64,000 nt of DNA from Dactylorhiza incarnata (GCA_033032865.1 JAWHQI010000276.1:2604001-2668000), one strand, 5' to 3'. Positions 22,443 through 33,367 are shown, counted from the first letter of the stretch. A program made the numbers and translations. The notes: a model not told the origin generated them from the letters alone.

Positions 22443-22642
22443 TCTACACACAACCTCCAAGACTTATCTTTCTTCGGGACCAACAAGGCAGGGACAGCAC
22501 AAGGGCTTTTACTATGGCGGATAAATCCCTTTACTAATAAATCGGAAATTAATATTTGCAGTTCATTATGTGCGGAGGGATTAAGGCGGTAATGAGGTAG
22601 GTTAGGCAAGGATGAGCCCGGGACGAAATCAATTCGTGTTGA
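22443..22642 (-). pseudogene. pol: Chromovirus RT N-terminal segment
   Basis: The frame reads LPNLPHYRLNPSAHNEL, FIRHSKSPCAVPALLVPKKD and SWRLCVD, the first RT blocks. It is split from the rest by the solo LTR. Its frame matches 20634-17758 after excluding 1813 bp (1808 plus one duplication copy). It is out of frame with gag-protease by one nucleotide near 22640. Confidence 0.85.
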
Positions 22643-24453
22643 ATATTCCTGATGGGTGGCAACTTGGAAGGTAAATCTACCGGATAGACATCCTTATATT
22701 CTTCCAATAACGTGCGCAGAGATAACGGTAGGTTCTCTAAAGACGGTGAATCTTCCTTAGCTTGTAGGCATACTAATGCATAAATGACGCCATCTAGAAA
22801 GGTCTCGCGTTCTAACTCCTTCCTACTTATAAAACTTATGGTTTTCTTTTCCGCAGGCACCACTGTGTCCTTGGAAGCAATCGACGGGTCCTTAGGTGGT
22901 GTAGGTTTCAAAACAATGGTCTTACCATTGAACTTGAACTCGTAAGTGTTGGCTCTGCCAAAATGGGTCACGTCATAATCATAAAGCCATGGACGTCCTA
23001 GTAGAACGTGACATACATCCATAGGGATGACATCGCACCACACCTTATCGACATAGCTCTTCACCTTAAGTGGAACCAAGCATCGTTTAGAAACTGCGAT
23101 AGACGTTTTATTCACCCATGCTATCTTATACGGATGTGGATGTGGCTCAGTGACTAAGTGCATTCGAGCGATGGCATTCTCCGAAACGACGTTCATACTA
23201 CTACCGCTATCGATTATTAACTTACACCACTTGTCACCGTTCTTAAAATTTACCGAGAAGATATTCATCCGATTGTAATCGTCTTTCGCACGCGGTGTAT
23301 TCAGAATGCATCTCATAACCATCATAAAAGAGTCGTCATCAATAACACTCGGCTCGGCGTCAGACTCAGTACCGGCTTCATAGACGATCTCGGCGGGATC
23401 AGACGTGGAGTCTAAAAGTGCTAGTGGTTTACTCTTAGTGGGGCACTCACTAGAGTAATGTCCTTGGATCCCGCAAGAATAACATGTGGCGTTTGTCTTA
23501 TTAATCCGTCCTACCGGAACTCTCTCGCCAGTGGGATTCCTAGTGTTCATAGCGGTGATAACTACCGAATTCGAATTAGTCGATCGAAATCTTCCTTTGT
23601 CCCTCATGGAGGACGAAGGTGGGGCTCCTAAAAGGGATTTTCCCTTCTGGAATGCTCGTCCCTTGGACTTGTAAGCGTTGTGCTTCTCTATGTCTAAAGC
23701 AACATTGAATGCCGTGTTAAGGTCCGTATGACCATAACGCAAAAGCTTGCCTTGGATGTCTGGGTTAAGTCCCTTACGAAAGCGAGATAATGTAACTTCA
23801 GGCATTTCTCGTATGTCACACCGCACCATCATATCTTTCAGAATTTTCATATACTCCGATACCGATTTGCTACCCTGACGATGGGTGGCTAACTCGTCGA
23901 ACATTTGAGTTCTGTGATATGCAGGGACATATTGGTCAGACAAAAGTGCCTTCATGGCAGCCCACCCAATTGGGGGTGCCCCATTCACGGTACCTAAACG
24001 CCTCTCTTCGTTCAACCAGAATGTTTTGGATCTACCCAAAAGCATCATCCGTGCAACCCGCACCTTCTCACCATCCGTCAGATTCTTCCACTCAAAGTAA
24101 CACTCGATCTCCATAATCCAGTTTAAAAATACTTGGGGTTCACCCATTCCATCGTATGACGGTGGATCAATTTTCACGGCTCTAGTTACATCGAACTCCT
24201 GAGGAGCTCGAGGCGCTTGCTCATCATTCTGATTACGGGGATGGTTTGGTCTCTCATCTCGTTGATTTGCAACGGGATTTCGAGGCGCCGCTTGATTGAA
24301 TGCTAACCCTTGTATTAACTGTGTGAGTGCATCGAACTTAGCATTAAACTCGTCTCGAAGCTCCGCAATCGTTGCAGGAGCGTGATCGTCATCATGGTTG
24401 TCTGCCATGGTGGAAGCGGTTGGGAGATATTCCGTACCACGCCTCGTGGGCAT
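22549..24453 (-). CDS. gag: Chromovirus gag-protease
   Basis: A 634-residue open frame starts at MPTRRGTEYLP. A second ATG sixteen codons in (MADNHDDDHAP) is an equally good start. A retrotransposon gag domain spans about residues 95-260 (PPSYDGMGEPQVFLNW, ATHRQGSKSVSEYMK). The zinc knuckle CYSCGIQGHYSSEC is at 324-337. The aspartic protease has LIIDSGSSMNVVS with DSG at 415-417, and VLLGRPWLYDYDV further on. The last ~40 residues are out of frame: a 1-nt shift moves the true continuation into RT (22642 onward). Gag forms the particle and protease cleaves the polyprotein. Apart from that shift the gene looks intact. Confidence 0.9.
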   Translation of the reverse strand: MPTRRGTEYLPTASTMADNHDDDHAPATIAELRDEFNAKFDALTQLIQGLAFNQAAPRNPVANQRDERPNHPRNQNDEQAPRAPQEFDVTRAVKIDPPSYDGMGEPQVFLNWIMEIECYFEWKNLTDGEKVRVARMMLLGRSKTFWLNEERRLGTVNGAPPIGWAAMKALLSDQYVPAYHRTQMFDELATHRQGSKSVSEYMKILKDMMVRCDIREMPEVTLSRFRKGLNPDIQGKLLRYGHTDLNTAFNVALDIEKHNAYKSKGRAFQKGKSLLGAPPSSSMRDKGRFRSTNSNSVVITAMNTRNPTGERVPVGRINKTNATCYSCGIQGHYSSECPTKSKPLALLDSTSDPAEIVYEAGTESDAEPSVIDDDSFMMVMRCILNTPRAKDDYNRMNIFSVNFKNGDKWCKLIIDSGSSMNVVSENAIARMHLVTEPHPHPYKIAWVNKTSIAVSKRCLVPLKVKSYVDKVWCDVIPMDVCHVLLGRPWLYDYDVTHFGRANTYEFKFNGKTIVLKPTPPKDPSIASKDTVVPAEKKTISFISRKELERETFLDGVIYALVCLQAKEDSPSLENLPLSLRTLLEEYKDVYPVDLPSKLPPIRNIQHELISSRAHPCLTYLITALIPPHIMNCKY

Positions 24454-24941
24454 AAAACAACGGGACCAGAATTTTAGATGAGGATAGAAATTTTACGAAA
24501 TTTAATTTTATTCTCGCCTAATAACTAAGGTAAGTTAAAAAAAATATATATTTTTTATTTTCTTACTGAAAAGATTAAGTAGAATATTCAGAATTTTTTT
24601 TTGAAGTTCGCAGAAAAGTTATAAATTCTAGACCGCTATTCGCAGACCACTGGACAGAATTACGACGTTTCAAATTTTCAGGCCGACCTACCGAGGACGA
24701 ATCGAAAAATTTTCAGTTTTAATGTTGCTTGAAATACGTGCAGGAAGCTACAGAAAAATTTTCAGATTTTTTTGATAAGTTTTAAAATTCTGAGAATTTT
24801 ACTAAATGCAGACCAATCCGAAAATTTTAGATTTTGACCGTGCTAACGAACGCACCGACTAGAGGACGGATAACCTACAGATCTGAGAGTAAGGATGGTG
24901 TCGAGATAGAACTCAACACAACCTATCTCTGATACCAAATT
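24454..24941 (-). other. Chromovirus leader with Met-tRNA primer site
   Basis: A non-coding leader between gag and the 5' LTR. CTCTGATACCA at 24927-24937 is the complement of the TGGTATCAGAG primer site. The rest holds AT-rich sequence with no ORF. Confidence 0.8.
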
Positions 24942-26103
24942 TGATGTAGCACGTTCCTACGAGCCTACACGGTGACGTCTAGGATAATCTCGACTCGATA
25001 CAACGCTCTCGATCCCGCACAATAACGAAACGCATCAACACAATTATTTTATTTATCTTTCGCGCTAACGTTCGGATAGCCAACCCGCTAGAGATCGAAC
25101 CACGGCTATAGGCCAAGATCCGATCAAGCTAAAGGGACGAATATTTGCGTCCGTACGAGCGTTGTTGTACCAAAGAAAGATCCACCAAGAAAATCCCGAT
25201 TCGCAAACGGTTGATCTTTCCCCAACAAGAAAAATAACAAGGTTCGCCAATCCTTTCGATAGTATCCGGAAAATCAAATGAAAAACACAAATTAATCAAA
25301 GAAAACACCGCGAGGTTTTACTTGCTTCGAGAAATCACGCTAAAATCGTCCACAACAAAAATGATCTAAGAAAAGAGATCTCTTGAGTAGAATGTCGTTA
25401 CCCCTCTCGGAATCGTAGATCCGAGATGTTGGATCCACTAGAAAATGATCGCTCTCCTTTGCACCACGGAAGGGGCTCCAAATGATGTAGGAAACTCGTC
25501 CGTCTTCCTCGCTTTTGCACCGAAGAGATTCACCCAAAACCGTAGACTCTTGCACTTGACGTCTTCTCCACCAAGAATGGGCGGCTAGAAGGAATTTCGT
25601 GGAGGAGGACTTGTATGAGGAGGGTGAAGAGGAAATAGAAAGAAGAGAGGGAGAGAGAGAGAGAGAGGGGGCCGAAACCTGGGAGAAGGGCCCAAGGGGG
25701 GCGGCGGCAATGTGAGAGGGAGAGGAAAGGAGTAAGATTAGGGTTAGGCAATTCTTTTTTCAGCAAATAATGATCTGAATTTTATTTAGAGTCTTAGCCT
25801 TATATAGGCCTTACAACACAAGCGCTAATAGCAGCCCCGAAATTAGTGCTAAATGCACACCAATAGTTCAAAATAATCAAATGCAAGCCATAATTAACTT
25901 AAAGTCATAAATTAGCAAACATAAAAAATAATAATTAATTCGTTCGGCGTGGACGAAGATTGTAGCCGTGGCCGCCACGACGCCGCATATCTTTAGCCGG
26001 TGGGCCGTCATCATCATCTTCCATCGCAACTCCATGATCAACCAATGCGCCATGTCCGTCATCTTCGTCTTCAAGTTGGCCGTCATGGTGGCTGTCGCCA
26101 TCA
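24942..26103 (-). repeat. 5' LTR of the chromovirus
   Basis: 1162 bp, nearly identical to 16748-17926. It ends CATCA at 26103, next to target duplication CAATG. A TATA box lies near 25800. Confidence 0.9.
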
Positions 26104-26503
26104 CAATGAGCCTTACCATATTGACAACCTTCACAAACATGACCTTCACCGAAAGATGACACACTAGGCAAGTGTCTTACAAGGCCTCTTCCTGCCATAG
26201 CCTTCAGCTTATCCATCCCAACATGCCCAAGTCTTTCATGTCAGATAGCAGTGCTATCATTAGTCCTCATCTTATCAACATAGGAACTTGTTGATAACAC
26301 AAACAAGTCCTTCACCCATCTTCCAACATGAGTGACTTCAGCCTTCACCACTGACACATTCTGAAGAAACTTCACTTATGTTGGACCAAACAGATGATAG
26401 CCAGTATCAATAGTGTTGGTCACCGAGAAGAGGTTTTTCTTCATACTCGGAACATGATAGACAATCTTCAATGTGAGTGGACCTCTATCTTCGTTTAATG
26501 AAA
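26104..26503 (-). pseudogene. pol: Copia-1 pre-integrase domain
   Basis: Remains of the GAG-pre-integrase region. The clear part reads MDKLKAMAGRGLVRHLPS and CEGCQYGKAH (26216-26104), the zinc-binding segment before the copia integrase core. Upstream, stops and shifts break it, with recognisable pieces such as NLFSVTNTIDTGYHLLF (about 26440-26380). The chromovirus enters right after the KAH codons, so the integrase core continues at 16747. Confidence 0.75.
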
Positions 26504-27575
26504 CTACACCTCCTTCTCAACTGCATGTATAGTATCATCAGCAGTAATGATAACATCATTACCTAAGTATGTCTGCAAAGAAGAGAACTTGGACTCATCC
26601 CCGGTGAGGTGATGACCACACCCAGAATCCACTATCCAATCATCCTGATAGTTGATAGAAGCCATTGCCCAAACACAAGTGCCCGCCATAAAAGCTCCAT
26701 CACCCCAACTACCATTAACATTGGAACCCGCCTCCTCCTTTCCTGCAGCATGCCCTGGCTGAAGATTGACTCTGCAGTCCTTGAAGTGACCAAGCTTATT
26801 GCACCAGAAGCATCTTGGTCCTTCCTGCTTCTTCCCATCACGCATAGTAGCATAGCTCCTCTCCTGCTGATATGAAGTAGATGGAACATCATCTCTAGAT
26901 GTCCTCTTCTTGTCCCAACACTTCTTCTTTCCAGAATAGAGAACCTCACTTTCTCCCCCGGAGAGAAACATCCCCGCCATCTGCATAGCCAAACTCTCTT
27001 GCGAAGCATGTAAGTTTTCAAGCTCCAGCAACGATGGCTGATTTCCCCAGCCTTGAATAGAAGTAACAAAGGCCACATACTCCCTCCACAAACCACGGAT
27101 TATGTGCCTCTTCAACTTCGCTTCTGAGATAGGCTCATCTGGGTCCAATGCCAAAATCTCTGCACAGAGGATCTTCATCTTCGGGAAGAACGTTGATATG
27201 GACAAGTCACCTTGAGTGGACTTAGCCAACTCATTCTCTAAGAACTATAGCCGAGCTACATTCTTCTTATTGAACAAGCCATCCAAGGTTGTCCAAATCT
27301 CAGCAGCTGATCGACATACAATGATGTGATAAAACAACTCCGATGAGATAGGCCGCTTGAGAGTAAACTCCGCCTTAGCATTAGTTCTCCTTCAAGCTCT
27401 CACCAGATGAGCATTCTCACCAGCAACAGCCACTTCTTGAGTTTCTTCTCCACCAGCAACCTCCCAGAGGTCCTCTCCCAAGAAATAGCTCTCCATGCAA
27501 GACTTCCACTTCTTAAAGTTAGTTTGCGTTAGGAGCTCAATACCATGACCTCTTGTTATTCCTCCTTCCATTGTT
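26504..27575 (-). pseudogene. gag: Copia-1 gag and start of protease
   Basis: The likely start is MEGGITRGHGIELLTQ near 27570, preceding a copia gag (NFKKWKSCMESYF). A stop falls at 27392-27394 and another near 27245. The frame 27229-26504 holds the rest of the UBN2-type gag, then a knuckle CFWCNKLGHFKDC with three instead of four residues between His and the last Cys, then the protease motif DDWIVDSGCGHHLTGD. The frame ends early at 26504. Gag packages RNA and protease matures the polyprotein. The short knuckle and the stops indicate an inactive copy. Confidence 0.85.
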
Positions 27576-27650
27576 ATCCAACTGATAACTTGTGCTTCCA
27601 GAAATCCAAGCAAGATAACTGCGGCTGAATTACTGCTCAAACCTCTATCC

Positions 27651-27661
27651 CTCTGATACCA
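27651..27661 (-). promoter_or_regulatory. Copia-1 primer-binding site (initiator-Met tRNA)
   Basis: CTCTGATACCA is the complement of TGGTATCAGAG and directly abuts the LTR end at 27662. Confidence 0.9.
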
Positions 27662-28111
27662 TGTTGAAATTCCTCAGATACTATTTTAAAATTTTTGAGA
27701 AGCGGAAAATGGGAACTAGGTCGTAGGAACACTTCAACCATACCAAGCACGAGAAACCAGAAACAATGAAGAAACAAGAAAAAATTGTATTAATTATCTT
27801 CTGTACATTGCGAGGTATACATGGCGAGATATGATTTACCAGTACACCCAATAAAGGAGAAAGAAACAAACTACAAGAAGCTGGAGGTTACAAATTGAAC
27901 CCACCAAACCTCCCGGCTAACAAAGCTGTCCGTGCAAATCGCCAAGTCGCCAACCCGCAACTCAACACGAGGACTACCCATTATTCCAATGCTCACTCGA
28001 TTTGCCCAAGCAAGGCCGCCTGACCACAGATACCTCGCCGCTTCTAACCACGAACAAGCTGCTGAAGAACTGAATAGAAAACAGTGCGGCAGAAGCAAAC
28101 CGCCTACCCAG
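27662..28111 (-). repeat. Truncated 5' LTR of copia-1
   Basis: Starts TGTTGAAATT like the 3' LTR and stays similar for about 450 bp. It breaks off after AACCGCCTACCC near 28111, where the Tat 3' tandem repeats begin. About 700 bp of LTR, including its TATA and palindrome, are missing. Confidence 0.85.
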
Positions 28112-28890
28112 CATTGCTTTCCTCAAGGGATCATCACAATTTTAACACTTTTCAAAAAGAGAGAGAGAGAGAGAGGAGAATAACTCTAAATGATCAAAAG
28201 GGCAGGTGCGGTTATGGCACAAAGTCTATACCGACCTTGCTTTCCTCAAGAGATCATTAAGGTTGTAACACCATAAATAGAGGTGAAGAGAAGAGAGGCA
28301 AACAACTCGAAACAATCAAAAGGGCAGGTGTGGTTATGCCGCGGGGGCTATACCGACATTGCTTTCCTCAAGAGTTCATCAAGGTTATAACACCCTAGAC
28401 ACTCAAGGGCTTTGATAATGGCCAGCATTGCTTTCCTTAAGGGATCGTCACAATTATAACACTTTTCAGAAAGAGAGAGAGAGAGAGAGAGGAGAACAAC
28501 TCTAAATGATCAAAAGGGCAGGTGCGGTTACGACGCAAAGGCTATATCGACATTTCTTTCCTCAAGAGATCATTAAGGTTATAACACCATAAACAGAGGG
28601 GGAGAGAAGAGAGGCGAACAACTCTAAATGATCAAAAGAGCAGGTGTGGTTATGTCGCGGGGGATATACCAACATTGCTTTCCTTAAGAGATCATCAAGG
28701 TTGTAGCACCCTAGCCACTCAAGGGCTCTGATAATGACCATAGATGCAACAGACCGCCTCTTGGATCTCCTTACACCAATGAGTACTCGAGAGTTACAGG
28801 GCATGATGATACATAGGGCAGGTGTGGTCTTGTCGCAGTGGCTACACAGACATTGCTTTCCCTGAAAGATCATTAAGGCTGTAATGATGT
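28112..28890 (-). repeat. Tandem repeats in the 3' region of the Tat element
   Basis: The motif CATTGCTTTCCTCAAGAGAT recurs with variation near 28114, 28237, 28358, 28425, 28551, 28674 and 28853. A higher-order period of about 312 bp is visible (28112 and 28424). Units also share GGGCAGGTGCGGTTATG and short (GA)n runs. The array sits downstream of integrase in element orientation, the position where Ogre/Tat elements are known to carry hypervariable tandem repeats. Confidence 0.8.
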
Positions 28891-29255
28891 CCTGAAATGC
28901 GTAACATAGCTGAACATTCACCCGGACCTCCCTTGATACAGAGGTGTGTCAGATGTTAGCAAGGACCCGGCTTCCTAAAGTTCCTCCGCACCAGCTTAGC
29001 AAGCTACTACTACATAAGTGCAAAATCTCCCCGCTACTTTTGGTCATGGTAGATTTACATCTCAAGCTTCAAGTCGAGGGGGTAGCAACTAGGATCCGTC
29101 GATATCTTGTTTGGTAGGATCTTTAGCCTTTGATAGTTAGCCAATATATCTTCGATGCTTTCTTTCCGATATACATAATGCAAGAGGTTACAACCACATC
29201 ATCATAATACTTGCGAAAAAGAAGGAAAGAAAGAGACGGGAAAGAATACAAGTTT
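28891..29255 (-). other. Non-coding 3' region of Tat pol
   Basis: No ORF of note. AAGTAGCGGGGAGATT (complement of about 29025-29040) is a purine-rich tract that could be a second polypurine tract. Confidence 0.4.
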
Positions 29256-30508
29256 TTAAGAGAAAAAACGCTTGAGATCATCTCCACTCCAAGTGTGAGA
29301 TAGATCATCCCCTTCATAAGTTTGGAGACGATAAGCTCCATTCTTGAGCACTTCTTTAACAATGAATGGTCCTGCCCAATTTGGATTTAGCTTCCCAACT
29401 GAGCCAGATCTTGATGTTGCGTCAACCTTCTTGAGGACGAGATCACCAACAACAAACTCTTTAACTCGGACATTTTTGTCAAAATATTTGGCCATTCTCC
29501 TTTTTACTTCTTCTTGCCTGATGGTTATTGTATCTCTTAGTTCTTCAATGAGATCAAGGCTGCATCTCAACTCTTCATCATTTCCTTCCATCCAGCTATC
29601 TTGATGTTGTTGAGATAGTAATACCCTTGGACTCTTAACATCAAACTCAACGGGAATGAGAGCTTTCGAGCCATGAGATAGTTTGTAGGGAGTTTCTCCG
29701 GTGGCTGAGGTTGGAGTCGTCCTCCGAGCCCACAACACTGAAGGTAAGTTCTCTGCCCAATTGCCTCTGAGATTCCTAACTTTCTTTCTCAAAAGGTTCA
29801 TTATGAGTTTATTGGCGGCTTCTACCTGACCATTACTTCGAGGATGATGCACAGAAGCAAATCGCAACTCAGTACCGATTTGGTCACAGAAATTTATAAG
29901 ACTTGAGTTGTTTAATTATGGACCATTATCTGTGATAATTGTCATGGAAATTCCGTGCCTACATACTCTCTCCCCCCCAGATAAAATTCCTTACAACTTG
30001 AGTTGTAGTTTTAGCCAGCGCCTTTGCCTCGATCCATTTGCTGAAATAATCGATCATTACTAGAATAAACTTGTGCTGACCACTAGCCAAGGGAAAAGGT
30101 CCAATCAAATCCATTCCCCAAACTGCAAATGGCCATGGAGTTGCTATTGACATAAGTTGTTGAGCTGGTTGATGTTGAAGAGGAGCAAACTTTTGGCATT
30201 GAACACACCTTTTTGCGAATTTCTCTACATCCTTTCTCATTTGAGGCCAGAAATAACCCTGCCTTAGAATCCTTTTTTTCTAAGGTTCTAGGTCCAGAGT
30301 GACTGCCACACTCTCCCGAATGAACTTCTCGAAGAATAACTGGAATTTCCTCTTCAGAGATACATCGTGCCAAAGGCGAGAGAAAAGTCTTCTTGTAGAG
30401 GGTTCCTGCAATAAGAATATAATAAGCTGCTTTTAACTTAAACCGCTTCTTATCTTTTACCGCCGGATGAAATTCTCCACTTGAGAGATAGAGAACAAGA
30501 GGATCCAT
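29256..30508 (-). pseudogene. pol: Tat integrase, frame-shifted
   Basis: Three frames cover one integrase. The zinc N-terminus lies near 30300-30180 (REVHSGECGSHSGPRT, then CVQCQKFAPLQHQP). The core has WGMDLIGPFPLASG, MIDYFSKWIEAKAL, and, after a shift and a stop near 29950-29870, SVHHPRSNGQVEAANK. The C-terminus has KLNPNWAGPFIVKEVLKNGAYRL, a GPF-type motif, and ends TWSGDDLKRFFS. The order is right for a gypsy integrase, which inserts the cDNA. Frameshifts near 30250 and 29950 make it non-functional. Confidence 0.8.
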
Positions 30509-31015
30509 CTAGGATGGTCGTTGATCAATCAGCATGATGTCTCCTTCTTCAACAACCGAATGAAATAATGCTGAAGTAGTTCCTCTTGAAAGGAGATCGA
30601 ATTTGGCCAATTCGTCAGTTTTCGTGCTCTCTTCCCTTGGAATGTGTTGAATAGTGAAGCTTTTGAACTTTCCTATCTCATCCTTCACCAATATTTGATA
30701 TTGCTTTAAAATAGAATCTCTAGTTTCATAGGTTCCATTTACTTGAAATGACATAACCAAAGAATCAGTTTTAACTTGGACATCTTTGATCCCTAGCTCT
30801 CTTGCAAATCTAAGATCGGCGAGCAAGGCTTCATACTCCGCCTGATTGTTCATTGTTGGAAAGTAGAACTTGAGAGCTTGATCCAATCTAACCCCATTGG
30901 GATTAATTAACACAACTCCAGCTCCTGATGAATTTCTCCCGGAAGCTTCATCCATGTAGATTGTCCATGCCAAAGGTTTTCTAACCTCTTTCTCTGAGCT
31001 AACTTCCTTTTGCAT
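30509..31015 (-). pseudogene. pol: Second (archaeal-like) RNase H of the Tat element
   Basis: A 168-codon frame with WTIYMDEASGRNSSGAGVVL, MNNQAEYEALLADLRFA, VKTDSLVMSFQVNGTYE and HIPREESTKTDELA. This is the RVT_3-type RNase H that plant Tat elements carry in addition to the usual domain fused to RT. The first catalytic Asp is present, but the common DGAS reads DEAS. The Glu (QAEYEAL) and the second Asp (TDSL) are kept, as is the Asp of TDELA. It degrades the RNA strand of the hybrid. The domain itself is open, but it is embedded in a broken pol. Confidence 0.85.
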
Positions 31016-32590
31016 TGATCATAAAATCTGCTAACACTTGATCTTTGATCGCCACTCTAGGGATGTAGGAGATATCGAACTCGTTGAGCTCTATCGCCCA
31101 CTTTGCCAATCTACCTGAATGTTTTGGTTTTTCCAACACGCTCTTCAATGGAAGATCAGTGACAACCTGAACAGAATGGGCTTGGAAATAAGGTCTTAGC
31201 CTTCGTGCTGAGATTACAAGCATCAAAGCCAACTTTTCAAGGATCGGGTACCAAGCTTCCGCATCCTTCAAGATTTTACTCATGTAGTAAACTGGATATT
31301 GCTTCTATTTTTCTTCCCTTACCAACACAGAGCTGATGGCATCAGAACTGACTCCAAGATATAAGAAGAGATCTTCTCCCTCTCACGGACTTTGGAGTAA
31401 CGGGGTAGATGTTATCTGCTTTTTGAGCATATCAAAATCATCATCACATTCTTTTGTCCATTCAAACTTAGCTCCTCCACTGAGAGTTTTGAAGAATAGA
31501 GTACTCTTATCCCCTGAGCGGGAGATGAAACGGCTCAAGCCTGCCATCCTCCCACCCAGCTGCTGAACTTCCTTGGGGTCTTGGGAGGTGACATTTCTAG
31601 GATAGCCTTCACCTTATCGGGATTTGGCTCTAACCCTTATGGAGAAAGGAGATGTCCGAGAAACATTCCTTTGCTAGCTCCAAAAATGCATTTCAAAGGG
31701 TTCAACCTCATACTGATGGTTCGGAGGGTTGCGAAAGTTTCATTCAAGTCGCTAAGATGAGCTGAGAAAAACTTGTTTTTTATTAGAAGATCATCGACAT
31801 AAACTTCTAAATTTCTTCCTTTTTGAGTTTTGAAAATGGTGTCCATCATTTTTTGATAGATATCACCAGTATTCTTTAGCCCGAAAGGCATTACGAGATA
31901 ACAGAAGCAACTGTCATTCGTGATGAATGAGGTGTGAGGGATGTTGGGCTTATGTATTCTTATTTGTTTATAACTGGAGAATGCATCTAAAAAACTCTTG
32001 CAAGAGTACCCTACCGTAGAATCAACTAAAGAATCTATCTAAGGCAGGGGGTAGCAATCTTTAGGGCAAGCTTTATTAAGTTTGGTAAAGTCCACACACA
32101 TTCGCCACTTCCCACCGGCTTTTTTCACCATTACAACATTCGATACCCACTCTGGGTATTGAATTTCCTTAACAAAATTAGCCTTGAGAAGCTTTTCCAC
32201 CTCCTCCCGGATAGGTTGAGCTAAGGTCATTGCAACTGCTATTTTCTTTTGCTTGACAGGAATAAAAGCTGGATCAATATTGAGGTAGTGGCAAGCGACG
32301 TCTGGATCAACCCTAGGCATATCATCCATTGACCAAGCGAATATATCTAGATTCTGCAGGAGACAGGAGATGAGTTGATTCTTTTCAACTTCAGGTAATT
32401 CCGCATTGATTGAGAGCGCTCTACTCTCATCTTCATTGTCGATGGGCAAAGATTGAGTTTCTTTGGAAGGTTCCAAGCGAACTCCATCTCTTGCCTCTTC
32501 TTCCGCGGCCTCTTCCATAGCTTCAACTGGATTAGAGATTTGAAAGACCGAAGAGGCCTCAACTATATAAGGGGGAAAAGATGCAGTCAT
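31016..32590 (-). pseudogene. pol: Tat reverse transcriptase and first RNase H
   Basis: The RT N-terminus is 32590-32039 (NLDIFAWSMDDMPRVDP, EVEKLLKANFVKEIQYPEW, KWRMCVDFTKLNKACPKDCYPLP). RT continues at 31891-31637 with MPFGLKNTGDIYQKMM and the active site EVYVDDLLI. The first RNase H follows, with 31283-30999 in another frame (AEAWYPILEKLALMLVISARRL, KWAIELNEFDISYIPR). Stops near 32040-31895 and a shift near 31290 break it. The IP-R motif ISYIPR and the fused RNase H fit a Tat element. Confidence 0.85.
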
Positions 32591-32827
32591 ATTAACTGAC
32601 TTAACATAGCATTCCCGAGATTTCCTCGGATCGCTCTTGATCCGGTACTATTTGTCATTCAAGGCAAACTTCACTGCGAGGTGGTAAGTGGAAACCACAG
32701 CTTGATATTCATTCAGGATCGGCCTCCCAAAAATTTTGTTGTAGCTACTCGGAGCTTCGATGACTATGAACTTGACTAGCTTTGTAATGCCTCCAAGCGT
32801 CACTGAGAGAGTGACATTTTCTTCCAC
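32591..32827 (-). other. Tat pol linker between protease and RT
   Basis: Decayed coding sequence with stops (for example near 32650). The RNSYNKIFGRPILNEYQAV-like reading in the complement of 32690-32760 is the protease-RT linker usual in Tat elements. Confidence 0.5.
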
Positions 32828-33334
32828 TTACTTCTTCTCTCTAGAGAAATCATAGAGAGGCCCTTCGGTGGAAGGAAGAGTCTTCTCGGTCTTCAGGGCC
32901 TCGAAAGATGGTTTGAAGAGAAGATTCACTGAGCTCCTGGTGTCGATCAAAATATTTTCCACTGTATAATTTTCAATGAGTGCCTTTATAATGACTACGT
33001 CGTTGAAGGGATTGGCGGTGGGAGAAAGATCTTCCTGCCTGGAAGTGACCGTTCCTTGGATCGGAGCAGAAGAGGAGGTAACGACAACTTCTTTTCTAAA
33101 AACTGTGGCCACACTAGCCTTCTTTGATGGCTCTAGCCCTGCTCCCCCATGGATGCAAAAAGGGTAACCCAAAGTTCTTTCATCATTTGCATCCACACAC
33201 TCACTAGGGTAACCAACATTTCTAAGGCGGCCAACGTCGTCAACCTCTTCACACTCCCAGTGGTCCTCTGCCACTTCTTTGCTCTTTGAGGTGGAGGCTT
33301 TAGAAGGATCAGCTTTCTGCAGCAGCCCCTGCAT
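32828..33334 (-). pseudogene. pol: Tat aspartic protease with altered active site
   Basis: A 168-codon frame. Residues about 140-155 read ENILIDTRSSVNLLF, where the D-(S/T)-G triad of retroviral-type proteases is DTR, so the catalytic glycine is replaced. Upstream, FNDVVIIKALIENYTV is the usual lead-in. It ends at 32828. Even with the frame open, this protease would probably be inactive. Confidence 0.8.
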
Positions 33335-33367
33335 CTTTCCCTACTTCACAAGCTTCTCCACAAACAT

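Larger units (their letters stand above)
16748..26103 (-). mobile_element. Chromovirus (Ty3/gypsy), minus strand, nearly complete
   Basis: 9356 bp with TGATG...CATCA ends and target duplication CAATG (16743-16747, 26104-26108). LTRs are 16748-17926 and 24942-26103. The primer site is TGGTATCAGAG (complement of 24927-24937), as for initiator-Met tRNA. The purine tract is GAGCGGGGGAGGAT (complement of 17927-17940). Gag-protease (24453-22549) and pol (22642-17758) are long and open. Two lesions are visible: a 1-nt frameshift near 22640 and the solo-LTR insertion at 20635-22442. The LTRs show few differences, so insertion is young relative to its neighbours. The chromodomain-like tail supports chromovirus. 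A Reina-type clade is a guess. Confidence 0.9.
6901..28111 (-). mobile_element. Copia-1, minus strand, split by two later elements
   Basis: The 3' LTR is 6901-8055 and the truncated 5' LTR is 27662-28111. An initiator-Met primer site lies at 27651-27661. Coding order on the minus strand is gag (27575-26504), pre-integrase (26500-26104), integrase (16747-16095), and RT-RNase H (10010-8050), as in Ty1/copia. The interruptions at 10011-16094 and 16748-26103 are each bounded by 5-bp duplications. The left flank pentamer is GTCCC (6896-6900). No right flank is seen because the 5' LTR breaks off near 28111 against the Tat 3' repeats. A sister copy starts near 61595. Confidence 0.85.
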
